From positions 1-64,000 of the forward strand of contig JAOAHQ010000025.1 in assembly GCA_026415155.1 (NCBI GenBank): a DNA stretch of 64,000 nucleotides. The letters are read 5' to 3'. The translations under genes and the position numbers were made by a program. Source of the DNA: Rhodocyclaceae bacterium. Lineage in GTDB: Bacteria; Pseudomonadota; Gammaproteobacteria; Burkholderiales; Rhodocyclaceae. Shown one piece after another: positions 29,065-37,584 of the stretch. How positions within the stretch are numbered: position 1 is the stretch's first letter; every line of letters starts with the position of its first letter. Under the pieces are notes generated by a model that saw only the letters and a list, made by a program, of their open reading frames with translations, was not told the origin of the DNA and searched no databases.

Positions 29065-29778
29065 ATGAAAACGATCCTATCCTTCTTTGCGTTTCTGCTG
29101 GCCGGCCTCTCACTCGCTTGGGCGGCCCCCAGTGGCGAGGTGACGCATCTGTCGGGCACCCTCTCGGTCCTCAAGGCCGATGGCAGCTCGAAGCTCTTGT
29201 CGGTCAAATCGCAGATCGCCGAAGGCGATGTGCTCACCACCGAGGCAGATAGCTACGCGCGCATCAAGTTCGTCGACGGCGCCGAGGTGGTGCTGCGCCC
29301 CAATACGCGCTTCAAGGTCGAGCGCTATCGTTTCGAGGAAGGAAAGCCCGAGGGCGACAACGTTTTCGTGAGCCTCTTGAAGGGCGGCTTGCGCACGGTG
29401 ACGGGCCTCATCGCCAAGCGCAACAAAGACAAGGTGGCCTATCAGACGCCGACGGCGACGATCGGCATCCGCGGCACCCATTTCGGCGCACTCTTCTGCC
29501 AGGGCGATTGCGGCGAGTTGCGCACGGCGGCCGGCGACATCCCGGCCAACGGCCTGCACGTCGATGTGGCCGCGGGGGCCATCAGCCTCACGAATAACGC
29601 GGGCAGCTTCGAGTTCGCGGCCGGCCAGTTCGCCTTTGTGCCGGATGCGTTACGTCCCCCCGAGCTCGTGCCGCCCGAGCGCGCCATCCGCGTGACGATG
29701 CCAAGCGCCATCGCCACCAACCGCGGCCTGGGCGATGGCATCGGCGCACGTAACTCCAGCGAATGCAGCGTCGAGTGA
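29065..29778 (+). CDS. FecR-domain exported protein linked to TpsBA
   Basis: 237 residues from the second ATG, which has AGAGGA 8 bases before it; the first ATG overlaps the tpsA stop. A signal peptide (FFAFLLAGLSLAWA) precedes a FecR domain (GDVLTTEADSYARIKFVDGA, then VVLRPNTRFKVERY) and TPTATIGIRGTHFGALF. A Cys pair (CQGDCG) follows. No sigma factor or TonB receptor is nearby, so it is not a classic FecR regulator. Its place in the TPS operon suggests a periplasmic or surface role with the exoprotein. Confidence 0.82.
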   Translation: MKTILSFFAFLLAGLSLAWAAPSGEVTHLSGTLSVLKADGSSKLLSVKSQIAEGDVLTTEADSYARIKFVDGAEVVLRPNTRFKVERYRFEEGKPEGDNVFVSLLKGGLRTVTGLIAKRNKDKVAYQTPTATIGIRGTHFGALFCQGDCGELRTAAGDIPANGLHVDVAAGAISLTNNAGSFEFAAGQFAFVPDALRPPELVPPERAIRVTMPSAIATNRGLGDGIGARNSSECSVE

Positions 29779-29790
29779 AGCGGGGTTAAA

Positions 29791-29819
29791 CTCCTCGCGC
29801 CCATTGGATACGCGAGGAG
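29791..29819 (+). promoter_or_regulatory. Inverted repeat covering the Shine-Dalgarno of the dienelactone hydrolase gene
   Basis: CTCCTCGCG and CGCGAGGAG form a perfect 9 bp stem around an 11-base loop. The right arm contains the GAGGAGG ribosome-binding site, 6 bases before the ATG. In a transcript read through from the upstream genes the site would be hidden. A possible -10 box TAAACT overlaps the left arm; a message started there would lack the left arm and be open. Confidence 0.55.
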
Positions 29820-29826
29820 GTCATCC

Positions 29827-30684
29827 ATGAAAGAAAACAATCCCGATTTCGACAGTCTCGTCCCCGCCGTCGGCTTCACGCGCCGTGGCTTCGTCGCCAC
29901 GGCCTTGGGCGCCGGTTTTGCGCTCGCCGCGCAGCCCATCATGGCGCAGACGGCGATCAAAACCGATGCGGCGGGCTTGACCGCCGGGGAGGTGAAGATT
30001 GGAGAGCTTGCCGCCTACCGCGCGATGCCGGAAGGCGGCAAGAATTTGCCCATCATCCTCGTCGTCTCGGAAATCTTCGGCGTGCATGAATACATCGCCG
30101 ATGTCTGCCGGCGGCTCGCCAAGTTGGGTTACCTTGCCATCGCGCCTGAGCTCTTCGCGCGCTATGGCGACCCGAGGAAGCTTTCCAACGTGCAGGACAT
30201 CCTCGCCGCGATCGTCTCCAAGGTGCCGGACAAGGAGGTATTGGCCGATCTCGATGCCTGCGCGGCCTGGGCGGCGGCCAATGGCGGCGATGCCACGCGG
30301 CTTGGCATCACGGGCTTTTGCTGGGGCGGGCGCATCACTTGGCTCTATGCCGCGCACAATCCGAACGTGAAAGCCGGCGTGGCCTGGTACGGCCGCATCG
30401 ACGGCGAGGTCAACGACCGCACGCCGCGCTGGCCGCTCGATGTCGCCGGCGAGATCAAGGGTGCGGTGCTGGGGCTCTATGGCGGCAAGGATCAGGGCAT
30501 TCCGCTCGAGGATGTCGAGGCGATGCAAGCGGCGCTGGCGAAGGCTGGTAGCCGCTCGACGATCCACGTCTATCCGGATGCGCCGCATGCCTTCCATGCC
30601 GACTATCGCCCGACCTACCGTAAGGAAGCGGCCGAGGACGGCTGGCGGCGGCTGATTGCCTGGTTCAAGCAGCACGGGCTGTGA
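29827..30684 (+). CDS. Dienelactone hydrolase family protein with Tat signal
   Basis: 285 residues. [18 protein letters not shown] with AQPIMA is a twin-arginine-type signal, so the enzyme is probably periplasmic. The hydrolase fold has the nucleophile Cys in GFCWGGR, the Asp in YGGKDQG and the His in DAPHAFHAD, the Cys-Asp-His triad of dienelactone hydrolase. The natural substrate may not be dienelactone: no chlorocatechol pathway genes are present. Its ribosome-binding site sits in a hairpin. Confidence 0.9.
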   Translation: MKENNPDFDSLVPAVGFTRRGFVATALGAGFALAAQPIMAQTAIKTDAAGLTAGEVKIGELAAYRAMPEGGKNLPIILVVSEIFGVHEYIADVCRRLAKLGYLAIAPELFARYGDPRKLSNVQDILAAIVSKVPDKEVLADLDACAAWAAANGGDATRLGITGFCWGGRITWLYAAHNPNVKAGVAWYGRIDGEVNDRTPRWPLDVAGEIKGAVLGLYGGKDQGIPLEDVEAMQAALAKAGSRSTIHVYPDAPHAFHADYRPTYRKEAAEDGWRRLIAWFKQHGL

Positions 30685-30718
30685 AGCGCTCGCCTCGATC
30701 GGCGCGAGCGGGCAGCCG

Positions 30719-31213
30719 CTAGTCGAAATAGCTGCGCGCCTCGGTAAAGCGCGTCGCGAACCAGCTCTTCGAGAGGCTTTCGACGCGCACGCGGCCGTTG
30801 CTCGTCGGCGCATGGACGAAGCGATCCTCGCCGATGTAGATGCCGACGTGGGAATAGGGGTGCTGGCGCGTGTTGAAGAAGACGAGGTCGCCCGGCTTGA
30901 GCTCGTGTCGCTCGATGGGCCGGCCGCGCTGCGCGATGTCGGCCGCCGAGCCGGTGAGCTTGAGGCCCGCCGCCTGCGCGAAGACATAACTCACCATGCC
31001 GCTGCAATCGAGGCCGGCCTCGGGGTTCTTGCCGCCGAACCGGTAGCCGGTATCGACGAGCCCCAGCGCGAAGAGCGCCACATCGAGCGCGCGGGCATCG
31101 GCCGGGGCGGGCGGAGCCTGCCGCGGCGCGGTGGAAGTCGGCGCCGGCGGCACGGCGAGCTGGCCGCAGGCGGCCAAGACGAGCGCGAGGGCAAGCGGCA
31201 AGAGCGGCATCAT
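30719..31213 (-). CDS. NlpC/P60 family lipoprotein (peptidoglycan endopeptidase-like)
   Basis: 164 residues from the chosen ATG. The lipoprotein signal PLALALVLAAC is followed by a proline-rich linker that includes a dispersed repeat (AVPPAPTS). The NlpC/P60 domain has the catalytic Cys in GLDCSGMVSYVFAQA, the His in YSHVGIYIG, and a following polar His in RFVHAPTSNG. It probably cleaves peptide bonds in peptidoglycan at the outer membrane inner face. An ATG three codons upstream is also possible. Confidence 0.9.
   Translation of the reverse strand: MMPLLPLALALVLAACGQLAVPPAPTSTAPRQAPPAPADARALDVALFALGLVDTGYRFGGKNPEAGLDCSGMVSYVFAQAAGLKLTGSAADIAQRGRPIERHELKPGDLVFFNTRQHPYSHVGIYIGEDRFVHAPTSNGRVRVESLSKSWFATRFTEARSYFD
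31134..31157 (-). repeat. Dispersed 24 bp repeat, copy 6 (in NlpC/P60 gene)
   Basis: Four mismatches to consensus, the most diverged copy accepted. It is co-oriented with the gene and read as AVPPAPTS right after the lipidated Cys region, in a tolerant linker. Confidence 0.6.
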
Positions 31214-31272
31214 GAGGCCCATCCTATTCCGGTAGACTCGCCGGCAATCGAACGAAAACAGGAAGACCGAAC

Positions 31273-32730
31273 ATGCAATTGCGCGATCCTGACCTCCTGC
31301 GCGAGCAGGCATATCTTGCCGGCGCCTGGGTAGGCGCCGATTCGGGCGCCACGGTGGCGATCCATGACCCGGCCTCGGGCGCGCTGCTCACGCAGGTGCC
31401 CGACATGGGGGTGGCCGAGACGCGCCGCGCGATCGCGGCGGCGGAAGAGGCCTGGCCTTCCTGGCGCGGGAAGACCGCCAAGGAGCGCAGCGCGCTGCTC
31501 AAAGCCTGGCATGGGCTGATCCTCGCCCATGCCGAGGATCTCGCGCAGCTTTTGACCGCCGAGCAGGGCAAGCCGCTAGCCGAGGCGAAGGCCGAGGTGC
31601 TCTATGCCGCCAGCTTCGTCGAGTGGTTCGCCGAGGAAGCAAAGCGCGTCTATGGCGATCTGATCCCGGCGCCTCAGCCCAACCAGCGCCTCATGGTGCT
31701 CAAGCAGCCGATCGGCGTCGTCGCGGCGATCACGCCGTGGAACTTCCCTTGCGCGATGATCACGCGCAAGGTCGCGCCGGCGCTCGCCGCGGGCTGCCCG
31801 GTCGTCATCAAGCCGGCCGAGCAGACGCCGCTCTCGGCTCTCGCCTTGGCCTACCTAGCAGAACGAGCTGGCTTGCCGCCTGGTGTTTTCAACGTCGTGA
31901 CGGGCTCGGCGGCCAATGCGCCCGTGATCGGCGGGGAGCTCGCGGCGAACCCCGTGGTGCGCAAGCTCTCCTTCACGGGTTCGACCGAGGTCGGACGGCT
32001 CTTGATGGCGCAGTGCGCGCCGACCTTGAAGAAGCTTTCGCTGGAACTGGGCGGCAATGCGCCCTTCATCGTCTTCGACGATGCCGACGTCGAGGCGGCG
32101 GTGGCAGGCGCCCTGGCGAGCAAATACCGCAACGCGGGCCAGACCTGCGTCTGCGCCAATCGCCTCTTGGTGCAGGAGGGCGTCTATGAGGAATTCGCGC
32201 AGAAGCTCGCCGCGAAGGTCGCCGCGCTCAAGGTGGGGCCGGGCAGCGAGGCCGGCGTAGAGCAAGGGCCGCTCATCGATGAGGCGGCGCTCGCCAAGGT
32301 CGAGGGCATCGTGGCGGATGCGGTGGCCAAGGGCGCGCGCATTCTTACCGGCGGCAAGCGCCATGTGCGCGGAGGCACCTTTTTCGAGCCGACCGTGCTC
32401 GCCGATGTGACGCCCGAGATGCGCTGCGCGCGCGAGGAAATCTTCGGCCCGATCGCGCCGCTTTTCAAGTTCCGCGATGAGGCCGAGGCGATCGCACTTG
32501 CCAATGCGACGGAATACGGCCTCGCGGCTTACTTTTACGCGCGGGATCTCGCTCGCGTCTGGCGCGTCGCCGAAGCGCTCGAATACGGCATGGTCGGCGT
32601 CAATGTGGGCTTGATCGCCAACGAGGTCGCACCCTTTGGCGGCGTCAAGCAATCCGGCATCGGCCGCGAGGGCTCGAAATACGGCATCGAGGAATTCGTC
32701 GAGCTCAAGTACGTCTGTCTCGGGCTGTGA
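31273..32730 (+). CDS. gabD: NAD(P)-dependent succinate-semialdehyde dehydrogenase
   Basis: 485 residues, an aldehyde dehydrogenase of the GabD group. The catalytic Glu is in [16 protein letters not shown] and the Cys is in [23 protein letters not shown] and [12 protein letters not shown] line the cofactor site. It oxidises succinate semialdehyde to succinate; no gabT is nearby. A promoter-like GGTAGACT lies about 35 bp before the ATG and GGAAGA serves as ribosome-binding site. Its 3' end overlaps the convergent gene by 26 bp. Confidence 0.93.
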   Translation: MQLRDPDLLREQAYLAGAWVGADSGATVAIHDPASGALLTQVPDMGVAETRRAIAAAEEAWPSWRGKTAKERSALLKAWHGLILAHAEDLAQLLTAEQGKPLAEAKAEVLYAASFVEWFAEEAKRVYGDLIPAPQPNQRLMVLKQPIGVVAAITPWNFPCAMITRKVAPALAAGCPVVIKPAEQTPLSALALAYLAERAGLPPGVFNVVTGSAANAPVIGGELAANPVVRKLSFTGSTEVGRLLMAQCAPTLKKLSLELGGNAPFIVFDDADVEAAVAGALASKYRNAGQTCVCANRLLVQEGVYEEFAQKLAAKVAALKVGPGSEAGVEQGPLIDEAALAKVEGIVADAVAKGARILTGGKRHVRGGTFFEPTVLADVTPEMRCAREEIFGPIAPLFKFRDEAEAIALANATEYGLAAYFYARDLARVWRVAEALEYGMVGVNVGLIANEVAPFGGVKQSGIGREGSKYGIEEFVELKYVCLGL

Positions 32731-33061
32731 CCTCATCGGGCGCCGGCTCGCCCTGTAAAGTCGGCGCCGGCGGGACGGCCTTCCCCTCCGTGGCGACGCG
32801 CCGATAACGGCGCCGGTCGAGCCACCAGGCAAGCAGCGGTAAAAAGAGCACCGAGCCTGGCAGCGCGAGCACGACGAGATAGGGCGACAGATGGGCAAGC
32901 GCATGGAGCCGCTCGATGAGCTGGTGGCGTTCATCGACGGTCCAGCGGCCGCCGTTGCGCCGCTTCATGAGCAGCGGCATCAGGCCCTTGACCTTCGTGA
33001 GTTCGGCGATGAGCTGCTGGCGCTCGCGCTCCTGCGCCTCGAGCAGAGTGCGAACGATCAT
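32705..33061 (-). CDS. Small membrane protein resembling the LETM1-like group
   Basis: 118 residues: an N-terminal coiled coil (LLEAQERERQQLIAELTKVKG), then WTVDERHQLIERLHALAHLSP and a hydrophobic segment YLVVLALPGSVLFLPLLAWW followed by LDRRRYRR. The LPGS-(x)-LLP pattern resembles LETM1-like proteins; this is a weak call. The C-terminal tail contains a dispersed repeat (KAVPPAPT). It is the last gene of the operon starting at xth. Confidence 0.6.
   Translation of the reverse strand: MIVRTLLEAQERERQQLIAELTKVKGLMPLLMKRRNGGRWTVDERHQLIERLHALAHLSPYLVVLALPGSVLFLPLLAWWLDRRRYRRVATEGKAVPPAPTLQGEPAPDEVTARDRRT
32757..32780 (-). repeat. Dispersed 24 bp repeat, copy 7 (in LETM1-like gene)
   Basis: One mismatch to consensus. 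It is co-oriented with the gene and read as KAVPPAPT in the unstructured C-terminal tail. Confidence 0.75.
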
Positions 33062-33067
33062 CGCGCG

Positions 33068-33349
33068 TCAAGTCCGTCCCAGCGTGTGCCAGAACCTCCA
33101 GGCGAGCAGGGCGCGCTTGAGCCACCGCCACAGCATGCGCCGCACGCCGGGCCGCACCACGGCGAGGAAAGCCACGCCGCCGACAACGGCCTCGGGATGG
33201 CGCTTGAGCCACTGCAGGCCGGCAAGCGCTTGATCGCCCGCCGCGAAGAGGGGGTGCAATCCTTCGAGATGGCGAGCAAGCGCCGCGCGCTGTTCTGCTG
33301 CTTCGAGCTGCAGGCGCTGTTTGGCAAGCGCAAGCTCCAGGGTGTTCAT
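33068..33349 (-). CDS. YqjK-like protein
   Basis: 93 residues. The N-terminal helix LALAKQRLQLEAAEQRAALARHLEGL is coiled-coil-like, then a central hydrophobic segment (AVVGGVAFLAVVRPGVRRML) and a basic end. It fits the YqjK group, normally found after yqjD and yqjE. It overlaps the yqjE-like gene by 4 bp. The function is unknown; it may associate with the inner membrane. Confidence 0.75.
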   Translation of the reverse strand: MNTLELALAKQRLQLEAAEQRAALARHLEGLHPLFAAGDQALAGLQWLKRHPEAVVGGVAFLAVVRPGVRRMLWRWLKRALLAWRFWHTLGRT

Positions 33350-33735
33350 TTTCGCGTGGCGTCGTCCTTGGAGAGCTCCGCCGCGTCGCGTTTGAGCTCG
33401 GCGAGGCTCGCGGCGAAGAGCTGCGAGCCCTGGCGCGCGAGGTGCAAGGCGATGGCGATCGCCGCACCCGCCGCGGCGAGGAAGAGCGCCGCGAAGATGC
33501 CGAGCGCCAGGAGGCGATGGCTCTCCCAGAGCAAGACGGTGAAGAAGACGGCGAGGAAGACGAGCCCCGCGCCGCCGAGCAGCACGGCGGCGATGCCCCA
33601 GAAAAGCAGCCTGAGGAGGCGGCCGATTTCCTCTTGCGCCTCGACCTTGAGAAGCTCAAGGCGCGTGCGCACGAGCGCGACCGCCGTGGCGGCGAAGCCG
33701 CGCAGCGAGGCGAGGAGTCCTGCGCGCCCGTTCAA
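33346..33735 (-). CDS. YqjE-like / phage holin superfamily membrane protein
   Basis: 129 residues with two hydrophobic helices (LFWGIAAVLLGGAGLVFLAVFF and LALGIFAALFLAAAGAAIAIAL) after the conserved N-terminal LVRTRLELLKVEAQEE. This is the YqjE (PF07332) pattern. It overlaps the neighbours on both sides by 4 bp, which shows tight translational coupling. Confidence 0.83.
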   Translation of the reverse strand: MNGRAGLLASLRGFAATAVALVRTRLELLKVEAQEEIGRLLRLLFWGIAAVLLGGAGLVFLAVFFTVLLWESHRLLALGIFAALFLAAAGAAIAIALHLARQGSQLFAASLAELKRDAAELSKDDATRK

Positions 33736-34034
33736 CGGCGGCCGATCAGCAAACCGACGATGAAGCCGAGGCCGGCGGCGATGCCGACCGAGCGCCAGGG
33801 ATTGTCATGGACATAATCGTCGGCGGCGCGCCCGACTTGCTTGGCGCGGTCGACGAGCGCGGCCTCGGCTTCGGCCAGCCGCGCCTTGGCATCGGCGAGC
33901 CGCGCCTCGATCTTGGCGCGCAATTCACTGGCCTTGCCGCTCGCCTCGCTCGCCGTGGCGCGTAAGAGTTCCTCAGCGTCGGCGACGACGAGTTTGAAAT
34001 CGGCGATCAGTTTGTCTTTGCTGGCTTCGCTCAT
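33732..34034 (-). CDS. DUF883 / ElaB-YqjD family ribosome-associated membrane protein
   Basis: 100 residues: a long charged helix (LVVADAEELLRATASEASGK onward) and a C-terminal glycine-rich anchor (NPWRSVGIAAGLGFIVGLLIGRR, read in parts), the hallmark of DUF883. In E. coli YqjD and ElaB bind ribosomes and tether them to the inner membrane in stationary phase; the same role is inferred. The start overlaps the xth stop as ATGA. Confidence 0.9.
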   Translation of the reverse strand: MSEASKDKLIADFKLVVADAEELLRATASEASGKASELRAKIEARLADAKARLAEAEAALVDRAKQVGRAADDYVHDNPWRSVGIAAGLGFIVGLLIGRR

Positions 34035-34873
34035 GATGGACTCCTTGGGTGGGTGCGGTGAGTAGTGCTGCCATTGTCGCACAGCTTGTAGTCGTATTCG
34101 ATGACGAGCGGCGCATGATCGGAAAAGCGTTGCGCCTTATAGACCGCGGCGCTTACCGCGCGCGCGGCGAACGATGGCGTGGCGAGCTGGTAATCGATGC
34201 GCCAGCCGACGTTCTTCGCCCAGGCCTGGCCGCGATTGGACCACCAGGTATAGCCCTCGCCCTCGGCCTCTGGGTAGAGCCGCCGATAGACATCGACCCA
34301 GCCGAGCTCCTCTTTGACGCGTGCGATCCAGGCGCGCTCCTCGGGCAAGAAGCCCGAGTTTTGCTGGTTCGACTTCCAGTTCTTGAGGTCTTTCTCGGTC
34401 GGCGCGATGTTCCAGTCGGCGCACAGGAGCATCTCGCGGCCGGTCTCGCGCGCTTCATCCATGAGGGCAGCGAGCTGCGGAAAGAACACCTCCATGAAGC
34501 GGAACTTGGCGGCCTGGCGCTCAGGCGAGGAAGAGCCCGAGGGCACATAGAGCGAGATTACGGTGAGGTTCGCCCAGTCGCAGCGCAAGAAGCGGCCTTC
34601 GGCATCGAATTCTTCGTTGCCGATGCCCTCGATGACGCGCGCCGGCGGCTGCCGCGCATAGAGGCCGACGCCGCTATAGCCCTTCTTCTCGGCGAAATGG
34701 AAGTAGCCGTGGTAGCCGTCCGGATGATGTTCGGCGGGCGAAAGATCGGCCGCCTGCGCCTTGAGCTCCTGCACGCAGACGATGTCGGCCTCTTGCCGCG
34801 AGAGCCAGTCGAGCCAGCCCTTCTTGACGGCGGCGCGGATGCCATTCAGATTGAGCGTGACGATTTTCAGCAT
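34031..34873 (-). CDS. xth: Exodeoxyribonuclease III
   Basis: 280 residues. The AP-endonuclease fold has the motifs [51 protein letters not shown] and [11 protein letters not shown]. The protein runs about 15 residues past the usual end ([15 protein letters not shown]), perhaps because it was extended into the next gene to overlap its start. It removes abasic sites and 3' blocks. It is divergent from pyrE with only 15 bp between starts and is the first gene of a five-gene operon with YqjDEK-like proteins. Confidence 0.94.
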   Translation of the reverse strand: MLKIVTLNLNGIRAAVKKGWLDWLSRQEADIVCVQELKAQAADLSPAEHHPDGYHGYFHFAEKKGYSGVGLYARQPPARVIEGIGNEEFDAEGRFLRCDWANLTVISLYVPSGSSSPERQAAKFRFMEVFFPQLAALMDEARETGREMLLCADWNIAPTEKDLKNWKSNQQNSGFLPEERAWIARVKEELGWVDVYRRLYPEAEGEGYTWWSNRGQAWAKNVGWRIDYQLATPSFAARAVSAAVYKAQRFSDHAPLVIEYDYKLCDNGSTTHRTHPRSPS

Positions 34874-34880
34874 GTAGAAT
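34851..34880 (+). promoter_or_regulatory. Candidate promoter of pyrE giving a leaderless or near-leaderless mRNA
   Basis: TTGAGC and TAGAAT separated by 18 bp resemble -35 and -10 boxes. The -10 ends 8 bases before the pyrE ATG, so the transcript would begin at or within a few bases of the start codon. No Shine-Dalgarno precedes that ATG. The boxes overlap the xth start. Confidence 0.45.
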
Positions 34881-34888
34881 CCATCGGC

Positions 34889-35536
34889 ATGGACGCGCGC
34901 GATTCTAGTCGGGAGTTCGTCGCCTTCGCCTGCGAGAAAGGCGTGTTGCGCTTTGGCGAATTCAAGACCAAGGCGGGGCGCCTTTCCCCTTATTTTTTCA
35001 ACGCCGGGCTCTTCAACGATGGTGCTTCGCTCTCGCGGCTCGCCGAGTTCTATGCCGAGACGATCCTTGCCGCCGGCATCGGCTTCGACATGCTGTTCGG
35101 CCCAGCCTACAAGGGCATTTTGCTCGTCGCGGCGGTGGCGATCAAGCTCGCCGAACGCGGCCGCAACGTGCCCTTTGCCTTCAACCGCAAGGAAGCCAAG
35201 GATCACGGCGAGGGCGGGGCGCTCATTGGCGCGCCGCTTGCTGGCCGCGTGCTGATCGTCGATGACGTGATCTCGGCCGGCACTTCGATCCGCGAATCGG
35301 TGGAGATCATCCGCGCCGCGGGCGCCGTGCCGGCCGGCGTCGCCATCGCGCTGGACCGCCAGGAGCGCGGCCAGGGCGAGTTCTCCGCGGTGCAGGAGGT
35401 GGAACGCGAGTTTGGGCTACCCGTCATCGCCATCGCGCGGCTGGCCGATCTGATTGCCTATCTCGCTCAAGAACCCGCGCTGGCAGAGCCGCTCGCCGCC
35501 GTGCGCCGCTATCGGGAGGCCTATGGTGTCGTCTGA
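34889..35536 (+). CDS. pyrE: Orotate phosphoribosyltransferase
   Basis: 215 residues, normal for Pyr[21 protein letters not shown] and [11 protein letters not shown] are conserved, and the PRPP-binding motif is [13 protein letters not shown]. It converts orotate and PRPP into OMP in pyrimidine synthesis. The frame extends far upstream through xth; the chosen ATG matches the family N-terminus. Its 3' end overlaps the next gene by 14 bp. Confidence 0.96.
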   Translation: MDARDSSREFVAFACEKGVLRFGEFKTKAGRLSPYFFNAGLFNDGASLSRLAEFYAETILAAGIGFDMLFGPAYKGILLVAAVAIKLAERGRNVPFAFNRKEAKDHGEGGALIGAPLAGRVLIVDDVISAGTSIRESVEIIRAAGAVPAGVAIALDRQERGQGEFSAVQEVEREFGLPVIAIARLADLIAYLAQEPALAEPLAAVRRYREAYGVV

Positions 35537-36134
35537 CCTTTTTCGCCTTGCCGCGACTTTTCTCTTCGCCCTGACGGCGAGCCTGCCGGCTGCCGCCAAG
35601 ATCACCTGCTGCGATGTCGATGGCAAGCGCACCTGCGGCGATCCGCCGCCGCCCCAGTGCGTGACGCGCGCCAAGATCATCTACGACAAAGGTGGCACGG
35701 CGAAGGAGATCGAAGCGCCGCTTTCGCCCGAGCAGCGCGCCGCCCGCGAGGCTGAAGCCGCGCGCCAGAAGGAAGAGGCGCAGCGCGCCGCCGAGCAGGA
35801 GCGCAAGGATCGCGCGCTTCTTGGCAGCTACACGAACGCGGCGGAAATCGACAAGGCCCTCGAGCGCGCGCTTGCCGACCTCGACAAGAGCTATGAGCAG
35901 ACCAAGGGGCGGCTCGAGGCGGCGCTCAAGCGGCGGGAGAAGCTCGCGGCGGAAAAGGAGTTCTATCAGAAGAAACCCCTGCCGGCCGAGCTCGACAAGC
36001 AGATCAAGGACAACGAGCGTGACATCGCGGCGCTTGAACAGGCGCTCAAGGAGCGCGAGGCGCGCGTGACGGAGCTGCGCGCGCGCTTCGCCGCCGACAA
36101 GGAGCGCTTCTTGCAGCTCACCGGCCGCAAGTAG
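35523..36134 (+). CDS. Exported DUF4124-like coiled-coil protein
   Basis: 203 residues. A signal peptide ([20 protein letters not shown]) is followed by a short Cys-containing region ([21 protein letters not shown]) and then a long charged coiled coil (about 60 to 200, Glu/Lys/Arg/Ala-rich with heptads). The Cys-rich start resembles DUF4124-type periplasmic proteins, which often carry C-terminal coiled coils. The function is unknown. It overlaps pyrE and is convergent with gatB, 7 bp away. Confidence 0.7.
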   Translation: MVSSDLFRLAATFLFALTASLPAAAKITCCDVDGKRTCGDPPPPQCVTRAKIIYDKGGTAKEIEAPLSPEQRAAREAEAARQKEEAQRAAEQERKDRALLGSYTNAAEIDKALERALADLDKSYEQTKGRLEAALKRREKLAAEKEFYQKKPLPAELDKQIKDNERDIAALEQALKEREARVTELRARFAADKERFLQLTGRK

Positions 36135-36141
36135 CCGGGAA

Positions 36142-37584
36142 TCAGTTTGCTGCGAGTTTTTTACGTAGCAGCTCCCCCACCTGCTGCGGGTTGGCCTTGC
36201 CCTGGGTCGCCTTCATGACCTGGCCGACGAGAGCATTCAAGGCCTTTTCCTTGCCGGCGCGGAATTCCTCGACCGACTTCGGCTGGGCGGCGATCACGGC
36301 GTCGATGATCGGCTCGATCGCTGCGGCATCGGAGACCTGCTTCAAGCCGCGCGCCTCGATGATGGCATCCGCATCTTGGCCTTCGCCATTCCAGAGCGCT
36401 TCGAAGACTTCCTTGGCGAGCTTGGAGGACAAGGTGCCGTCGGCGATGCGGCGGATCAGGCCGGCCAGCAAAGCCGGCGCGAGCGGCACGGCGGCGATAT
36501 CGAGTTCCTCGCGGTTGAGCCGCGCGGCGAGTTCGCCCATCACCCAGTTGGCGCAGAGCTTGGCGTTTTCCTTGCCGGCGGCGGCGACGGTCTCTTCGAA
36601 ATAGCGCGCCATCTCGCGCGTTGCGGTGAGGGTGGAGGCATCATAGGCGGACAGGCCATAGTCGGCCTGGAAACGCTCGCGCATCGCCTGCGGCAATTCG
36701 GGCAGCGCCGCCTTGACCTCCTCGATCCACTGCGGCGTGATCTCGAGCGGCAAGAGATCGGGGTCAGGGAAATAACGGTAGTCGTGCGCGTCTTCCTTGC
36801 TGCGCATCGCGCGCGTCTCGCCGCTGGCGGGATCGAAGAGCACCGTGGCCTGGTGGATGGCGCGGCCTTCCTCGAGTTCGTTGATCTGCCAGGCGACCTC
36901 GTAGTCGATCGCCTGCTGCAGGAAGCGGAAGGAATTGAGGTTCTTGATCTCGCGGCGCGTGCCAAAGGGTGCGCCGGGCCGGCGCACCGAGACGTTGGCA
37001 TCGACCCGGAACGAGCCTTCCTGCAGGTTGCCGTCGCAGATACCGATCCAGGTGACGAGGCTGTGCAGCGCCTTTGCATAGGCCACGGCTTCGGCGGAGG
37101 AGCGCAGGTCAGGCTCGGAGACGATCTCGAGCAGCGGCGTGCCGGCGCGGTTCAAATCGATGCCGGTCTTGCCATGGAAGTCTTCGTGCAAGGATTTGCC
37201 GGCGTCTTCCTCGAGGTGGGCGCGCACGAGCCGCACGAATTTTTCCTGCTCGCCGACGCGGATCGAAAGACCGCCGCCAGCGACGACCGGCGTTTCATAC
37301 TGGCTGATCTGGTAGCCCTTGGGCAGGTCGGGGTAAAAGTAGTTCTTGCGCGCGAAGACCGAGCGCGGCGCGATCTTTGCGCCGACGGCAAGCCCGAACT
37401 TGATCGCGCAGACCACCGCTGCGCGGTTCAAGACCGGCAGCACGCCGGGCAAGGCGATGTCGACCGCGCAGGCCTGGCGGTTCGGCTCGGCGCCGAAGGC
37501 AGTGGCGGCGCCCGAAAAGATCTTCGATTTCGTCAAGAGCTGGACGTGCGTCTCCAGCCCGATGACCACTTCCCATTGGCTCAT
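36142..37584 (-). CDS. gatB: Aspartyl/glutamyl-tRNA(Asn/Gln) amidotransferase subunit B
   Basis: 480 residues starting [16 protein letters not shown], the conserved GatB start. The central region has RIHLEEDAG-like [11 protein letters not shown] and [16 protein letters not shown]; the C-terminal Yqey-like domain ends GELLRKKL. It phosphorylates and binds misacylated tRNA for amidation by GatA. The ATG overlaps the gatA stop. It belongs to gatC-gatA-gatB. Confidence 0.97.
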   Translation of the reverse strand: MSQWEVVIGLETHVQLLTKSKIFSGAATAFGAEPNRQACAVDIALPGVLPVLNRAAVVCAIKFGLAVGAKIAPRSVFARKNYFYPDLPKGYQISQYETPVVAGGGLSIRVGEQEKFVRLVRAHLEEDAGKSLHEDFHGKTGIDLNRAGTPLLEIVSEPDLRSSAEAVAYAKALHSLVTWIGICDGNLQEGSFRVDANVSVRRPGAPFGTRREIKNLNSFRFLQQAIDYEVAWQINELEEGRAIHQATVLFDPASGETRAMRSKEDAHDYRYFPDPDLLPLEITPQWIEEVKAALPELPQAMRERFQADYGLSAYDASTLTATREMARYFEETVAAAGKENAKLCANWVMGELAARLNREELDIAAVPLAPALLAGLIRRIADGTLSSKLAKEVFEALWNGEGQDADAIIEARGLKQVSDAAAIEPIIDAVIAAQPKSVEEFRAGKEKALNALVGQVMKATQGKANPQQVGELLRKKLAAN

